DNA of 64,000 bases from an uncultured Bacteroidales bacterium (GTDB lineage Bacteria; Bacteroidota; Bacteroidia; Bacteroidales; UBA932): NCBI GenBank assembly GCA_900317925.1, contig ONIQ01000003.1, positions 1-64,000 on the forward strand, written 5' to 3'. This document shows positions 39,073 through 47,265 of the stretch, in pieces (positions within the stretch are counted from its first letter, which is position 1; each line of letters starts with the position of its first letter). Below the pieces are notes generated by a model that made no database searches, was not told where the DNA came from, and was given only the letters and a program-made list of their open reading frames with translations. The translations under genes and the position numbers were made by a program.

Positions 39073-41232
39073 ATGAAAAAAATGCTTTGCAGCCTGGTGC
39101 TGCTCACCTTGACGGCCTCGATGGCCCTGGCGGACGAGGGCATGTGGATGCTCCCGCTGCTCCAGAAAATGAATGCCGGAGCCATGAAAGACCTGGGCTG
39201 CCGCCTGACGCCCGAAGAGATTTATTCCGTGAACCATACCTCGCTGAAAGACGCCATCGTCCATTTCGGCGGCGGTTGCACCGGAGAGGTGATTTCCCGG
39301 GAAGGCCTGGTGGTAACCAACCACCATTGCGGCTACAGCCATATCCAGAAACTTTCCTCGCCCGAACACAATTATCTGGAGGATGGCTATTGGGCCATGA
39401 CGCGGGCAGAAGAACTGCCGGCCAAAGGCTTGACGGTTACCTTCCTGGAGTCCATGACGGACGTGACGGCCATCCTGGACAAGGTTCGCGCCGCCACACT
39501 GAAACAGTACAAAGACAGCACCAACCGTGAAGTGCTGGCCATTGCGGCCGTGAACCAAACGCGCGAAGCGTTGCAGAAGCAAGCCGAAGCCGAGGTCCCG
39601 CACAGCCAGGCCCGCATCACGTCTTTCTACAACAGCAACGTCTTCTATCTGATTGTGTCCAAGACCTATACGGATATCCGTTTTGTGGGCGCACCCCCGG
39701 CATCCGTGGGAAAATTCGGCGGCGAGACCGACAACTGGATGTGGCCGCGCCACACGGGCGATTTCTCCATGTTCCGGATCTATGCCGGTGCCGACAACGA
39801 ACCGGCCGACTATAGCGAGGACAATGTTCCCTACGTACCCAAGCAAGCGCTGAAGGTATCCCTCAAAGGCTACCAGGATGGCGATTTTACCATGATCATG
39901 GGCTATCCGGGCCGTACCCAGCGTTTCCAGACCGCCGCCCAGCTGCAACAGATGCTGAACCGCCAGGCCATTTCGGTAGAGGCGCGCACCCTGCGCCAGG
40001 ACATCATGTGGGAAGCCATGGAAGCCGACCCGAAGGTCCGCCTGCAATATGCGAACAAATATGCCAGCAGCGCGAACGGCTGGAAGAAATGGCAGGGCGA
40101 GAAGCTCGCCTTTGAGAAATTGGGCATCCTGGAACGCGAGCAGCAGAAAGAGGCCGCGTTCATGGCCTGGGTGGGCAAGAACAAGAAGCGCACCGCCCAA
40201 TACGGAACGGCCCTGGACGACATCGCGGAAGCCGTTGCCGCTTCGGCCGATGCCTCCAACGCCACCACCCTGCTGCTGGAATCGGTCTATCAGATTGAAC
40301 TGCTGCAGATGGGGCCGCATTTCCTGCAATTCTTCTCCCGCGGCCTGGATGCCGGAACACAGGACACCCTGGCCGTCCTCCGGGACGCCCGCAAACAAAT
40401 GGACGCCCTGTACAAGGATTACTCCGAACCCCTGGACCGCAAGGAAGCGGTGGCCCTGCTCACCTACTACCGCGAGCACGCCGATTCGGCCAACTTCCTG
40501 AAGATTCCGGGAGAAGATTTCGCGACGATGGACATCCCGGCCTTTGTAGATAAGTTATTCGAGGAGAGCGTCTTTACATCGCCCGAGAAACTGGAAACAG
40601 CCCTGCAGGGCGGTCTCCCGGCCGTTTTTGCCGACCCCACCCTCGCCCTGTACGGCGCCTTCTACGGTGCGTATCGGAAACTCCAGCCGCAGGCCAACCT
40701 GGGCCGCGAGCAGTTGGCCAACGGCAGCCGTGCCTTCACGGCCGGTCTGATGGCATGGAAAAAAAGCGAACCGTCCTACCCGGATGCCAATTCCACCATG
40801 CGCCTGACCTACGGCAAGGTGGGCGCCTACTCCCCCAAAGACGGCGTTACCTATAAATTCTACACCACGCTCACCGGTGTGATGGAGAAAGAAGATCCTT
40901 CCAATTATGAGTTTATCGTGCCCGCCAGGCTGAAAGAGCTGTATGCGGCGAAGGACTTCGGTCCGTATGCGATGGACGACGGCCGCGTGCCCACCTGCTT
41001 CCTCACCAACAATGACATCACGGGCGGCAATTCCGGTTCTCCGGTGCTGGACGCGGACGGTTGCCTGATCGGCCTGGCCTTTGACGGAAACTGGGAGTCG
41101 ATGTCCAGCGATGTGATGTTCGAGCCCGACCTGCAGCGCTGCATCTGCGTGGATATCCGCTATGTCCTCTTCCTGGTGGACAAGCTGGGCGGCGCAAGCC
41201 ATATTATTGACGAATTGGAACTGGTAAAATAA
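39073..41232 (+). CDS. S46 family dipeptidyl peptidase, DPP7-like
   Basis: 719 residues, signal peptide ending SMALA. Chymotrypsin-fold serine peptidase that removes dipeptides from the N-terminus of extracellular peptides in the periplasm. Catalytic His85 in LVVTNHHCGY, the Asp region in DNWMWPRHTGDFSMFRIYAG and Ser654 in DITGGNSGSPVLDADG are visible. The residue 18 positions after the serine, which sets P1 preference, is Gly (AFDGNWE), as in P. gingivalis DPP7 (hydrophobic P1) and unlike Arg in DPP11 (Asp/Glu P1). Supports amino-acid nutrition. Its stop overlaps the mrp start (TAATG). Confidence 0.93.
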   Translation: MKKMLCSLVLLTLTASMALADEGMWMLPLLQKMNAGAMKDLGCRLTPEEIYSVNHTSLKDAIVHFGGGCTGEVISREGLVVTNHHCGYSHIQKLSSPEHNYLEDGYWAMTRAEELPAKGLTVTFLESMTDVTAILDKVRAATLKQYKDSTNREVLAIAAVNQTREALQKQAEAEVPHSQARITSFYNSNVFYLIVSKTYTDIRFVGAPPASVGKFGGETDNWMWPRHTGDFSMFRIYAGADNEPADYSEDNVPYVPKQALKVSLKGYQDGDFTMIMGYPGRTQRFQTAAQLQQMLNRQAISVEARTLRQDIMWEAMEADPKVRLQYANKYASSANGWKKWQGEKLAFEKLGILEREQQKEAAFMAWVGKNKKRTAQYGTALDDIAEAVAASADASNATTLLLESVYQIELLQMGPHFLQFFSRGLDAGTQDTLAVLRDARKQMDALYKDYSEPLDRKEAVALLTYYREHADSANFLKIPGEDFATMDIPAFVDKLFEESVFTSPEKLETALQGGLPAVFADPTLALYGAFYGAYRKLQPQANLGREQLANGSRAFTAGLMAWKKSEPSYPDANSTMRLTYGKVGAYSPKDGVTYKFYTTLTGVMEKEDPSNYEFIVPARLKELYAAKDFGPYAMDDGRVPTCFLTNNDITGGNSGSPVLDADGCLIGLAFDGNWESMSSDVMFEPDLQRCICVDIRYVLFLVDKLGGASHIIDELELVK

Positions 41233-42314
41233 TGACAGAGAAAGAGATACTGGCCTTGCTCGCCGAGGTGCGCCACCCCGCGAAAGGCGACAAAAGCATT
41301 GTGGAACTGGGTATGGTGACGGAGGTTTCCCTGACCGACAAGGCCGTACACGTAACCCTCGGCTTTCCCAAACGGCGGGACCCGCTGACGGAATACCTGG
41401 TGGGAAGTACCCGGGCGGCCCTGTACCGCGGGACCCCTTCCGGCACGGAAGTGGAGGTAAAGGCAGTGGTGAAAGAGGAGGCGCCGGCCGCGAAAAAGCC
41501 CAACGTGAATGACCTTACGCTGGACGAGTTGAACAACGTGCGGCACATCATCGGCATTGCCTCCGGCAAGGGCGGCGTGGGCAAATCCACCGTGGCCGTC
41601 AACCTGGCCATCGCCCTGACCCGCCTGGGCTACCGCGTGGGCCTGGCCGACGCCGATGTCTATGGCCCGTCCGTTCCCCTGATGACAGACACGGAGGGAG
41701 CCGTCCCCGGAGCCCTGGAAGAGGAAAATGGCGCCCAGGTCATCCTACCCATCGAAAAATATGGGGTGGAATGGATGTCTATCGGCTATTTCGCCGCACC
41801 CGACCAGGCGCTTATCTGGCGCGGTCCCATGGCGTGCAACGCCTTGAAACAGATGATTCTGCAGGTTCGCTGGGGCGTCCTGGACTTCCTGCTCATCGAC
41901 ATGCCGCCGGGAACCGGTGACATTCACATTTCGCTGGTAAACGACATCCCCATGGAGGGCGCCGTGATTGTAACCACGCCGCAGGCCGTGGCCCTGGCCG
42001 ACGTGCGCAAGGGCGTGGACATGTTCCGCAACGAGAAGGTGAACCGGAAGATTTTTGGCCTGGTAGAGAACATGGCTTGGTTTACGCCCGCAGAACTTCC
42101 AGAGAATAAATACTTTATCTTTGGCAAGAACGGCGGTGTAGAGATGGCCAAGGCCTTCGACATCCCGCTGCTGGGACAGATTCCCCTTGTCCAGGGCATC
42201 CGCGAAAGCGGAGATGCCGGCCAGCCGGCCGCCCTGGGCACCGGCCCCGACGCCACCGCCTTCCTGGAACTGGCCCGACGCCTGGCCGAAGAAGCGGAGC
42301 ACTCAGATCAGTAG
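41232..42314 (+). CDS. mrp: Mrp/NBP35-family iron-sulfur carrier ATPase
   Basis: 360 residues. N-terminal DUF59/MIP18-like domain (1-80), linker, then deviant Walker A SGKGGVGKST (111-120), DADVYGPSVP, and DMPPGTGDIHISL. In most Mrp proteins a CxxC pair after the ENM motif holds the Fe-S cluster; here the segment reads ENMAWFTPAELPENKYFIFG without cysteines, as in other Bacteroidota copies I recall. Cluster carrier function is therefore uncertain although the ATPase core is intact. Third gene after rnhB and the S46 peptidase; overlaps the convergent nitroreductase by 12 bases. Confidence 0.92.
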   Translation: MTEKEILALLAEVRHPAKGDKSIVELGMVTEVSLTDKAVHVTLGFPKRRDPLTEYLVGSTRAALYRGTPSGTEVEVKAVVKEEAPAAKKPNVNDLTLDELNNVRHIIGIASGKGGVGKSTVAVNLAIALTRLGYRVGLADADVYGPSVPLMTDTEGAVPGALEEENGAQVILPIEKYGVEWMSIGYFAAPDQALIWRGPMACNALKQMILQVRWGVLDFLLIDMPPGTGDIHISLVNDIPMEGAVIVTTPQAVALADVRKGVDMFRNEKVNRKIFGLVENMAWFTPAELPENKYFIFGKNGGVEMAKAFDIPLLGQIPLVQGIRESGDAGQPAALGTGPDATAFLELARRLAEEAEHSDQ

Positions 42315-42932
42315 GTCTTCGACCTTGTGTTTGGGAACATAATGGACGCCGTCCTTGCGGAAATAAGCAAGGTCGGCGTCTTTTTCGACGGGCATCAGGA
42401 AGATGCTTTCCGTCCCCTTCCCGATGGCGATGACGGCCAGCGGGTCGGAAGGGAGGTCCAGTTCGCGGCGGATCTCAGCGGCACGCATATTCAGGATAAA
42501 GATCCCGTTGAGGCCCATCTCTACGGCTTTCAGCAGGATGCTTTGCGCGGCGATGCCCAGGTCGATGTCCACGACCTTGTTCTCCGGGAAGGCGCTGCAA
42601 ACCACCAGGAAGGCGCGCGGTTCCTCGCCGGGATGGGGAAGGTGTTCTTCGGGAAGGGCGGCACCGAGGGTGATGTGCGGCAAGACTTTGCCGGCCTCAT
42701 CGGCCGTCACCAGCCGGAATCGCAGCGGCTGGCGGTTCATGCCGGAAGGGATGAGGGTCACCGTCCGGACCAGTTCCACCAGTTCTTCCCGGGAAACCAC
42801 CCGCGCGGGATCGTAACCGCGATAACTGCGGTTGCGTTTCAGCAAGGTGTCCAGCGAAGGGTTTGTGCGGTGCACCACCGTACGGGGCTTCCCGAACTGC
42901 TCGAACTTCTTCTCCAAATAGTTATCGGCCAT
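42303..42932 (-). CDS. Nitroreductase family protein
   Basis: 209 residues. FMN-dependent oxidoreductase fold: RNRSYRGYDPARVVSREELV (phosphate-binding Arg cluster), IPSGMNRQPLRFRLVT (the x-S-x-N-x-Q-P motif), DLGIAAQSILLKAVEMGLNG and GVHYVPKHK at the end. Cytoplasmic, probably uses NAD(P)H to reduce quinones or nitro compounds. Its ATG directly follows the stop codon of the DUF4923 gene, so they are co-transcribed with the ThiL-like gene. Confidence 0.9.
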   Translation of the reverse strand: MADNYLEKKFEQFGKPRTVVHRTNPSLDTLLKRNRSYRGYDPARVVSREELVELVRTVTLIPSGMNRQPLRFRLVTADEAGKVLPHITLGAALPEEHLPHPGEEPRAFLVVCSAFPENKVVDIDLGIAAQSILLKAVEMGLNGIFILNMRAAEIRRELDLPSDPLAVIAIGKGTESIFLMPVEKDADLAYFRKDGVHYVPKHKVEDLLI

Positions 42933-43532
42933 TTATTTGGAAAGCTTGAAGCCGATTTTCATCTTGTCGTAGCTGTCGGCCAGGCCCGAAATGGTGGCGG
43001 CCGTGTCGCCCGTCTTGCCGATCACGGACATGACGTTCTTGGCGAAGGCGAGGAATTTGCTGCCATCAAAGAGCATTTCGCAGCCCGAGAGGGTCTTGTT
43101 CAGGGCTCCGGTCATAGACAGGTAACGCAAGGTGCGGCCAAACTGCAGCTGGACGGATTTGCCGTCGTCCAGGGTGCGCCAGGTACCGGCGAGCGGGATG
43201 CCGCGCACCGTGCAGGTAAAGGTAAGGTCCTCATTGAACGTGAATTGGACCGTGCCGGCCTTAAGGCCAAATTTCTCCAGATAGCCGGCCACCTTGTTTT
43301 CGGCGGTGGCGCCAAGGGCCGCGCCGGTTACATTGGCCAGGGCGCTGTCAGAACCCAGGGCCAGGGCAGGACCCTGATAGGTCCAGGTACCGGGAAGGTC
43401 AACGGCTTCGGTGTTGCCGGTATAGGCATATACAACCTTGGAAAGGGAGCCGAGAAGGTCGCCCAGCTGGGCGTGGGCGTTCAGCGAGCCCGTCAACAGG
43501 GCTACTGCCAAAAGGGAAAGAATCTTTTTCAT
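42933..43532 (-). CDS. DUF4923 family exported protein
   Basis: 199 residues with signal peptide MKKILSLLAVALLTGSLNAHA. The motif GTWTYQGPALALGSDSALAN and the TCTVRGIPLAGTW repeat identify DUF4923, a Bacteroidales-restricted, lipocalin-like periplasmic protein of unknown role. Fifteen bases downstream of the ThiL-like gene and abutting the nitroreductase gene. Confidence 0.85.
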   Translation of the reverse strand: MKKILSLLAVALLTGSLNAHAQLGDLLGSLSKVVYAYTGNTEAVDLPGTWTYQGPALALGSDSALANVTGAALGATAENKVAGYLEKFGLKAGTVQFTFNEDLTFTCTVRGIPLAGTWRTLDDGKSVQLQFGRTLRYLSMTGALNKTLSGCEMLFDGSKFLAFAKNVMSVIGKTGDTAATISGLADSYDKMKIGFKLSK

Positions 43533-43547
43533 GATATGATTGGATAT

Positions 43548-44534
43548 TTAGTCATTGTTCCAACCTTGGGCTTTCATGGGGTACTCCATGCCGTCGGGCG
43601 CTACCAGGACGGCACCGACGTCGTGTTGCGCCAGGTGGCCGATCACGTCGAAGGTCTGGAAATCCCGCCGGAAGCTTTCCGCCTGCAGGATGGGCACGCT
43701 CAGCAGGAGGCGGAAATCGTCGCCCCCGTTCATCGCGGCCGATATGGTATCCAGCCCCAGTTCGCGGCCGAGGTCGAAGGAATTTCCCTCGAAGGGAATG
43801 CGGTCCGCATAAACCTTGGCGCCCCATCCGGTATCGCGCACGGCGGTCCGCACCGCATCGGCCAGACCCCGCGTGACCCACCATCCGCCGGTAGGCGTGA
43901 TGCCCGCCGCGGCCAGTTTTTCCGGCACGGAAGCATCCAGTTCCGGGTGCAGGTACGCCCCGATCATCATCCGGTATTTTTCCAGCGAGGGCTGGCTGCC
44001 CGAGGCATCGAACCGCTTGCTTTCCCGCTCCAGCACCTGCAGGCCCAGGTAGGCACTGCCCAGCCGGCCGGAAATGCACAGCACATCCTTCGACTGCGGC
44101 GCAGCGGTCTGCAGCACCGTTTCGCCGGTGGCCGATACGCTCACGGTGAGTCCGTTGGGCGATGGTGCAAGGTCCAGGTCCACCGCCGCGTAACCGTCTT
44201 CACGGGCCACGGAGGCAATGCCGCTCCACAGCTGCTGCACCTGCTCGAAATCCAGCTTGGCCGAGATGCCCAGCCGGACGCTCAAGGTGCACGGACGGGC
44301 GAACGCAGCGCACAGCGCCCCGCTCACGGCCGTCACACTTTTCCCGCCCAGATGTTGCAGCGGGAAATAGACCAGGTTAAAGTCTATGCCCTCGATGAAG
44401 GTACGCGAAACGCTCACCACCTTTGCTCCGTCTTTCGGGGTGAAGGTGGCCCCGGAAAAGGGCCGCCAGGGCGTCCCCTCGTATAGTTTTTCGATTGCGC
44501 CCACGCGCCCCAGGTCTGAAAATCTTTCTTTCAT
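43548..44534 (-). CDS. ThiL-like protein with degenerate acidic motifs
   Basis: 328 residues with overall similarity to thiamine-monophosphate kinase: FSDLGRVGAIEKL, IEGIDFNLVYFPLQHLGGKS, LCISGRLGSAYLGLQVLERE, and MNGGDDFRLLLSV. The residues that bind Mg-ATP and ThMP are largely missing. GIGDDA corresponds to DGAKVV, the D-T in the second strand to R-T, NLSDxxAMGA to AVSGALCAAFARP, GGDTT to VDLDLAPSP, and D-x-SDGL to WWVTRGLAD. Only the GG[DE]D block survives. Kinase activity is thus doubtful; a binding or scaffold role, or a relaxed paralog, is possible. First gene of a three-gene operon with its own promoter. Confidence 0.75.
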   Translation of the reverse strand: MKERFSDLGRVGAIEKLYEGTPWRPFSGATFTPKDGAKVVSVSRTFIEGIDFNLVYFPLQHLGGKSVTAVSGALCAAFARPCTLSVRLGISAKLDFEQVQQLWSGIASVAREDGYAAVDLDLAPSPNGLTVSVSATGETVLQTAAPQSKDVLCISGRLGSAYLGLQVLERESKRFDASGSQPSLEKYRMMIGAYLHPELDASVPEKLAAAGITPTGGWWVTRGLADAVRTAVRDTGWGAKVYADRIPFEGNSFDLGRELGLDTISAAMNGGDDFRLLLSVPILQAESFRRDFQTFDVIGHLAQHDVGAVLVAPDGMEYPMKAQGWNND

Positions 44535-44553
44535 GTCCGAAATGATGTAAAAG

Positions 44554-44561
44554 CAAAAATA
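44554..44561 (-). promoter_or_regulatory. TAnnTTTG promoter element for the ThiL-like operon
   Basis: Minus-strand TATTTTTG, 20 bases before the ATG at 44534; divergent from the element at 44574. Confidence 0.5.
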
Positions 44562-44573
44562 AACAATTTTTTA

Positions 44574-44581
44574 TATATTTG
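44574..44581 (+). promoter_or_regulatory. TAnnTTTG promoter element abutting the start codon at 44586
   Basis: TATATTTG ends four bases before the ATG, predicting a leaderless or nearly leaderless mRNA. Confidence 0.5.
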
Positions 44582-44585
44582 TGAT

Positions 44586-45413
44586 ATGAAAAAGCATCTA
44601 ATTCTCCTTTTGGCAGCCCTTGTGCTGCTCCCCGCCGGCCTCCTGGCCCAAAATGACTTGAAAGTGATGTCGTATAACATCCGCGTCGGTACCGCCAAGG
44701 ACGGCACCAATTCCTGGGAATTCCGCTATCCGGCCTCGGCCCTGATGATCCAGGACCAGCAACCCGATATCTTCGGCGTCCAGGAAGCCCTGTCGTTCCA
44801 GGTCCGGTATCTGGAGGAGTACTGCGAGGGCTATAAGAGCGTGGGCGTGGGCCGCGACGACGGAAAGAAGAAGGGCGAATTCATGTCCATTTTCTACAAA
44901 ACCAAGAAATTCAAATTGCTGAAATGGGGCACTTTCTGGCTGTCCGAAACGCCGGATGTTCCCTCGAAGGGTTGGGACGCCGCCTGTTTCCGCAGCGCCA
45001 CCTGGGCCCTGCTGAAAGACAAAGCCAGCGGCAAGAAGTTCTTTTATGTGAACACGCACCTGGACCACGTGGGCTGGGATGCCCGCCGCAACGGTCTTGC
45101 CCTCATCGTGGACCGCATTGCCTCCATCAACCCGAACCACTACCCGATGGTCCTCACGGGCGATTTTAACATGGAAGCCGGCCGCGACGAATTTGCGCCC
45201 CTGAAAGCCAAGATGAAAGACGCCCGCGAAACGGCCGTTACCACCGACCGCCGGCCCACCTATAACGGCTGGGGCAAGGCGGAAGAGACCATCGACTATA
45301 TCTGGTATTCCGGCTTCTCCTCCTGCACGATGTTTGAGGTCATTACCAAGCCCTACCTGGAGCGGACGTTCGTATCGGACCATTATCCCATCCAAGCTAC
45401 CTTAATCTTCTAA
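44586..45413 (+). CDS. Exported endonuclease/exonuclease/phosphatase family protein
   Basis: 275 residues, signal peptide ending LPAGLLAQ. EEP motifs: KVMSYNIRVG, DIFGVQEALSFQ (metal-ligand Glu), FYVNTHLDHVGWDARRNGL, VLTGDFNMEAG, and YIWYSGF followed by FVSDHYPIQATL (catalytic His). This compact form is typical of Bacteroidota secreted EEP hydrolases in glycan loci; substrate may be a sugar phosphate, sphingomyelin or nucleic acid. The next gene starts four bases after the stop, implying an operon with the serine hydrolase. Confidence 0.9.
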   Translation: MKKHLILLLAALVLLPAGLLAQNDLKVMSYNIRVGTAKDGTNSWEFRYPASALMIQDQQPDIFGVQEALSFQVRYLEEYCEGYKSVGVGRDDGKKKGEFMSIFYKTKKFKLLKWGTFWLSETPDVPSKGWDAACFRSATWALLKDKASGKKFFYVNTHLDHVGWDARRNGLALIVDRIASINPNHYPMVLTGDFNMEAGRDEFAPLKAKMKDARETAVTTDRRPTYNGWGKAEETIDYIWYSGFSSCTMFEVITKPYLERTFVSDHYPIQATLIF

Positions 45414-45417
45414 TCCC

Positions 45418-46686
45418 ATGAGAAAGAGCCTTCTCCTGGCCGCCGGCCTGCTGCTGTGCAGCCTCGCTTCTGCCCAGCTGAAAGTCGTATCTCCCAAGAT
45501 GCACGGCATTGATCCGTCCCATTTGGACAGGATTGATACTTTGGTGGTCCGCAACATCCACAGCGGGAATATACCCGGCGCGGTGGTGGCTGTCGTACAC
45601 GGGGGCGATATCGTGTACCTGAAGGCCTTCGGAGACAAGCAGGTGGTGCCTGAACGGATTCCGATGACAACGGAAACGATGTTCGACCTGGCATCGGTCA
45701 GCAAATGTGTGGGAACGACCCTGGCGGCGATGCAGCTGATTGAGCGGGGAGAAATCCGCCCGAAAGACGAGGTCCGCTATTTCTTCCCGGAGTTCCGGCC
45801 CTGGATTGACCCGGAAACCGGTGAAAAGGTGCACATTACCATCCAGGACCTGATGAGCCACTCTTCCGGCCTGTCACCCTATATCAACGTGGAATCCTTC
45901 GTGCAGCAATATGGCGAAAACCAGTCGGATTCCCTGATGCGGTTCATTGCCACGGAGGTGAAACGGAACTTCCGCCCTCGGACGGAATTCATGTACAGTT
46001 GCTTGAATTATATCACGTTACAGCATATCATCCAGCAGGTATCCGGCCGGCCGCTGAACGAATACGTAGAGGAAAATATTTTCCAGCCGCTGGGATTGGA
46101 GCATACCTGCTATTTCCCGCTGGGGGCCGATCTGCGCACGCCGGTGGCTCATCAGGAGCTGATTCCGCTCTGCGCGCCCACGGAGGTCCAGGCCAACGGG
46201 CTGCCGTTGGTGGCTGCCGTCCACGATCCCATCGCCCGGCGCATCAATGCGGGCGTATCCGGCAATGCGGGCGTCTTTTCCAATGCTGAAGACCTGGCGG
46301 TCATCTGCCAGATGATCTTGAATCGCGGCACCCGGCCGGTCAAGATTGCGATGAAATCGGATCCCTCGCTGCTGATGCCGGCTACCGTCCGGATGATGTG
46401 CACCATTCCCAAGGAGAACGACCCGAAGGTGGGCCGCGCCCTGGGTTGGGATAAAAACAGCGACCATAGCGGCCTGAAGGGCGATTACTTCAACCCGGAC
46501 ATGACCATCGAGCATACCGGTTATACCGGCACGTCCGTTTTGATCAATTTTGAATCGAGAACCGCGTTGATCATTCTCACCAACCGGGTACATCCGAACG
46601 ACGACGGTGCCGTCGGGCGGATGCGCGCCCAGATCGCCAACGTCGTCGCTGCGTTAACACTTCCGGAGTTCTATAAAGTCTTCTAA
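45418..46686 (+). CDS. Beta-lactamase-fold serine hydrolase (class C / esterase type)
   Basis: 422 residues, signal peptide MRKSLLLAAGLLLCSLASA. Penicillin-binding-fold motifs: Ser-Val-Ser-Lys in FDLASVSKCVGT (SxxK nucleophile), Y-S-C-L-N for the Tyr motif, and HTGYTGTS as the third (H/KTG) motif. LMSHSSGLSPY is typical of the AmpC-like esterase branch. It could act as a D-alanyl esterase or peptidase in the periplasm rather than on antibiotics. The stop codon overlaps the end of the truncated XRE copy on the opposite strand. Confidence 0.9.
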   Translation: MRKSLLLAAGLLLCSLASAQLKVVSPKMHGIDPSHLDRIDTLVVRNIHSGNIPGAVVAVVHGGDIVYLKAFGDKQVVPERIPMTTETMFDLASVSKCVGTTLAAMQLIERGEIRPKDEVRYFFPEFRPWIDPETGEKVHITIQDLMSHSSGLSPYINVESFVQQYGENQSDSLMRFIATEVKRNFRPRTEFMYSCLNYITLQHIIQQVSGRPLNEYVEENIFQPLGLEHTCYFPLGADLRTPVAHQELIPLCAPTEVQANGLPLVAAVHDPIARRINAGVSGNAGVFSNAEDLAVICQMILNRGTRPVKIAMKSDPSLLMPATVRMMCTIPKENDPKVGRALGWDKNSDHSGLKGDYFNPDMTIEHTGYTGTSVLINFESRTALIILTNRVHPNDDGAVGRMRAQIANVVAALTLPEFYKVF

Positions 46687-46850
46687 TCCGGCTCCGCCCG
46701 GTATTCCAGTAAATCTCCAGGCTGGCAGTCCAGGGCCTTGCAGATGGCGTCCAGGGTTGTCAGGCGAAGGGCCTTGGCCTTTCCCGTTTTCAGAATGGAC
46801 ATGTTGGCCGGAGAAATCCCGATTTTCTCTGCCCGCTCGCCGGAAGGCAT
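46683..46850 (-). pseudogene. Truncated 3' copy of the XRE gene at 52317 (left boundary of island)
   Basis: Codes for 55 residues from an internal Met (MPSGERAEKIGISPANMSIL...), matching the last 53 residues of the intact XRE protein at 52317..52523 except for a few changes. At the DNA level 46693-46851 matches 52321-52479 at 152 of 159 positions by direct comparison. The first 15 codons of the gene are missing here and replaced by unrelated sequence; the stop codon is also different. There is no promoter on that strand. Confidence 0.75.
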
Positions 46851-46892
46851 TCTGGACTTCTTCGAATAGTTGCAATTATCGGCAATTATTAC

Positions 46893-46934
46893 TATATTTG
46901 CATATCATGGTATTTAAAATATGCCATTATATGC
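46893..46934 (+). promoter_or_regulatory. hipBA promoter with palindromic operator
   Basis: TATATTTG (46893-46900) with a -33-like GTTGC 20 bases upstream. Tandem GCAATTAT repeats lie at 46872-46889. An imperfect inverted repeat, CATATCATGGTATTT against AAATATGCCATTATATG, covers 46901-46934 and is a plausible HipB-binding site by analogy with hipBA autoregulation. Confidence 0.5.
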
Positions 46935-46953
46935 TTGTTTTATATAATATAGT

Positions 46954-47265
46954 ATGGAATATCGGCTAGATAATTACACCAGAAATCCGCAATTTTTGTT
47001 GGACCGGCTGGCCGCTAACTGCAAGGCCCGCAGGCTGGAGAAGGGATACAGTAGAAGGACGCTTTCGGACTTGACCGGCATTCCCGCGCCCACTATCGAG
47101 CGCTTTGAAAGGACCGGGAAGATCTCCCTTGAATCCTTTTGCCAAATAGCCATCCTGTTCGACTATTTCGACGAGGTGGCCGCCCTGCTGAACCATACCA
47201 AATACTCCACCTCCAAGGAGCTTGAAACCATCAACAGGAATCACAACAGAAAGAACGGCCGATAA
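46954..47265 (+). CDS. hipB: HipB-like XRE antitoxin
   Basis: 103 residues. Helix-turn-helix at about 22-65 (LAANCKARRLEKGYSRRTLS, then GIPAPTIERFERTG). An N-terminal extension (MEYRLDNYTRNPQFLLDRL) and a Lys/Asn-rich C-terminal tail flank it. Overlaps hipA by one base (TAATG), the usual toxin-antitoxin coupling. Antitoxin role is inferred from position and domain. Palindromic sequence over the promoter supports autorepression. Confidence 0.8.
   Translation: MEYRLDNYTRNPQFLLDRLAANCKARRLEKGYSRRTLSDLTGIPAPTIERFERTGKISLESFCQIAILFDYFDEVAALLNHTKYSTSKELETINRNHNRKNGR

Noticed and set aside
42327..44486. A 719-codon plus-strand frame
   Set aside because: Runs antisense through nitroreductase, DUF4923 and ThiL-like genes; no domain and no promoter.
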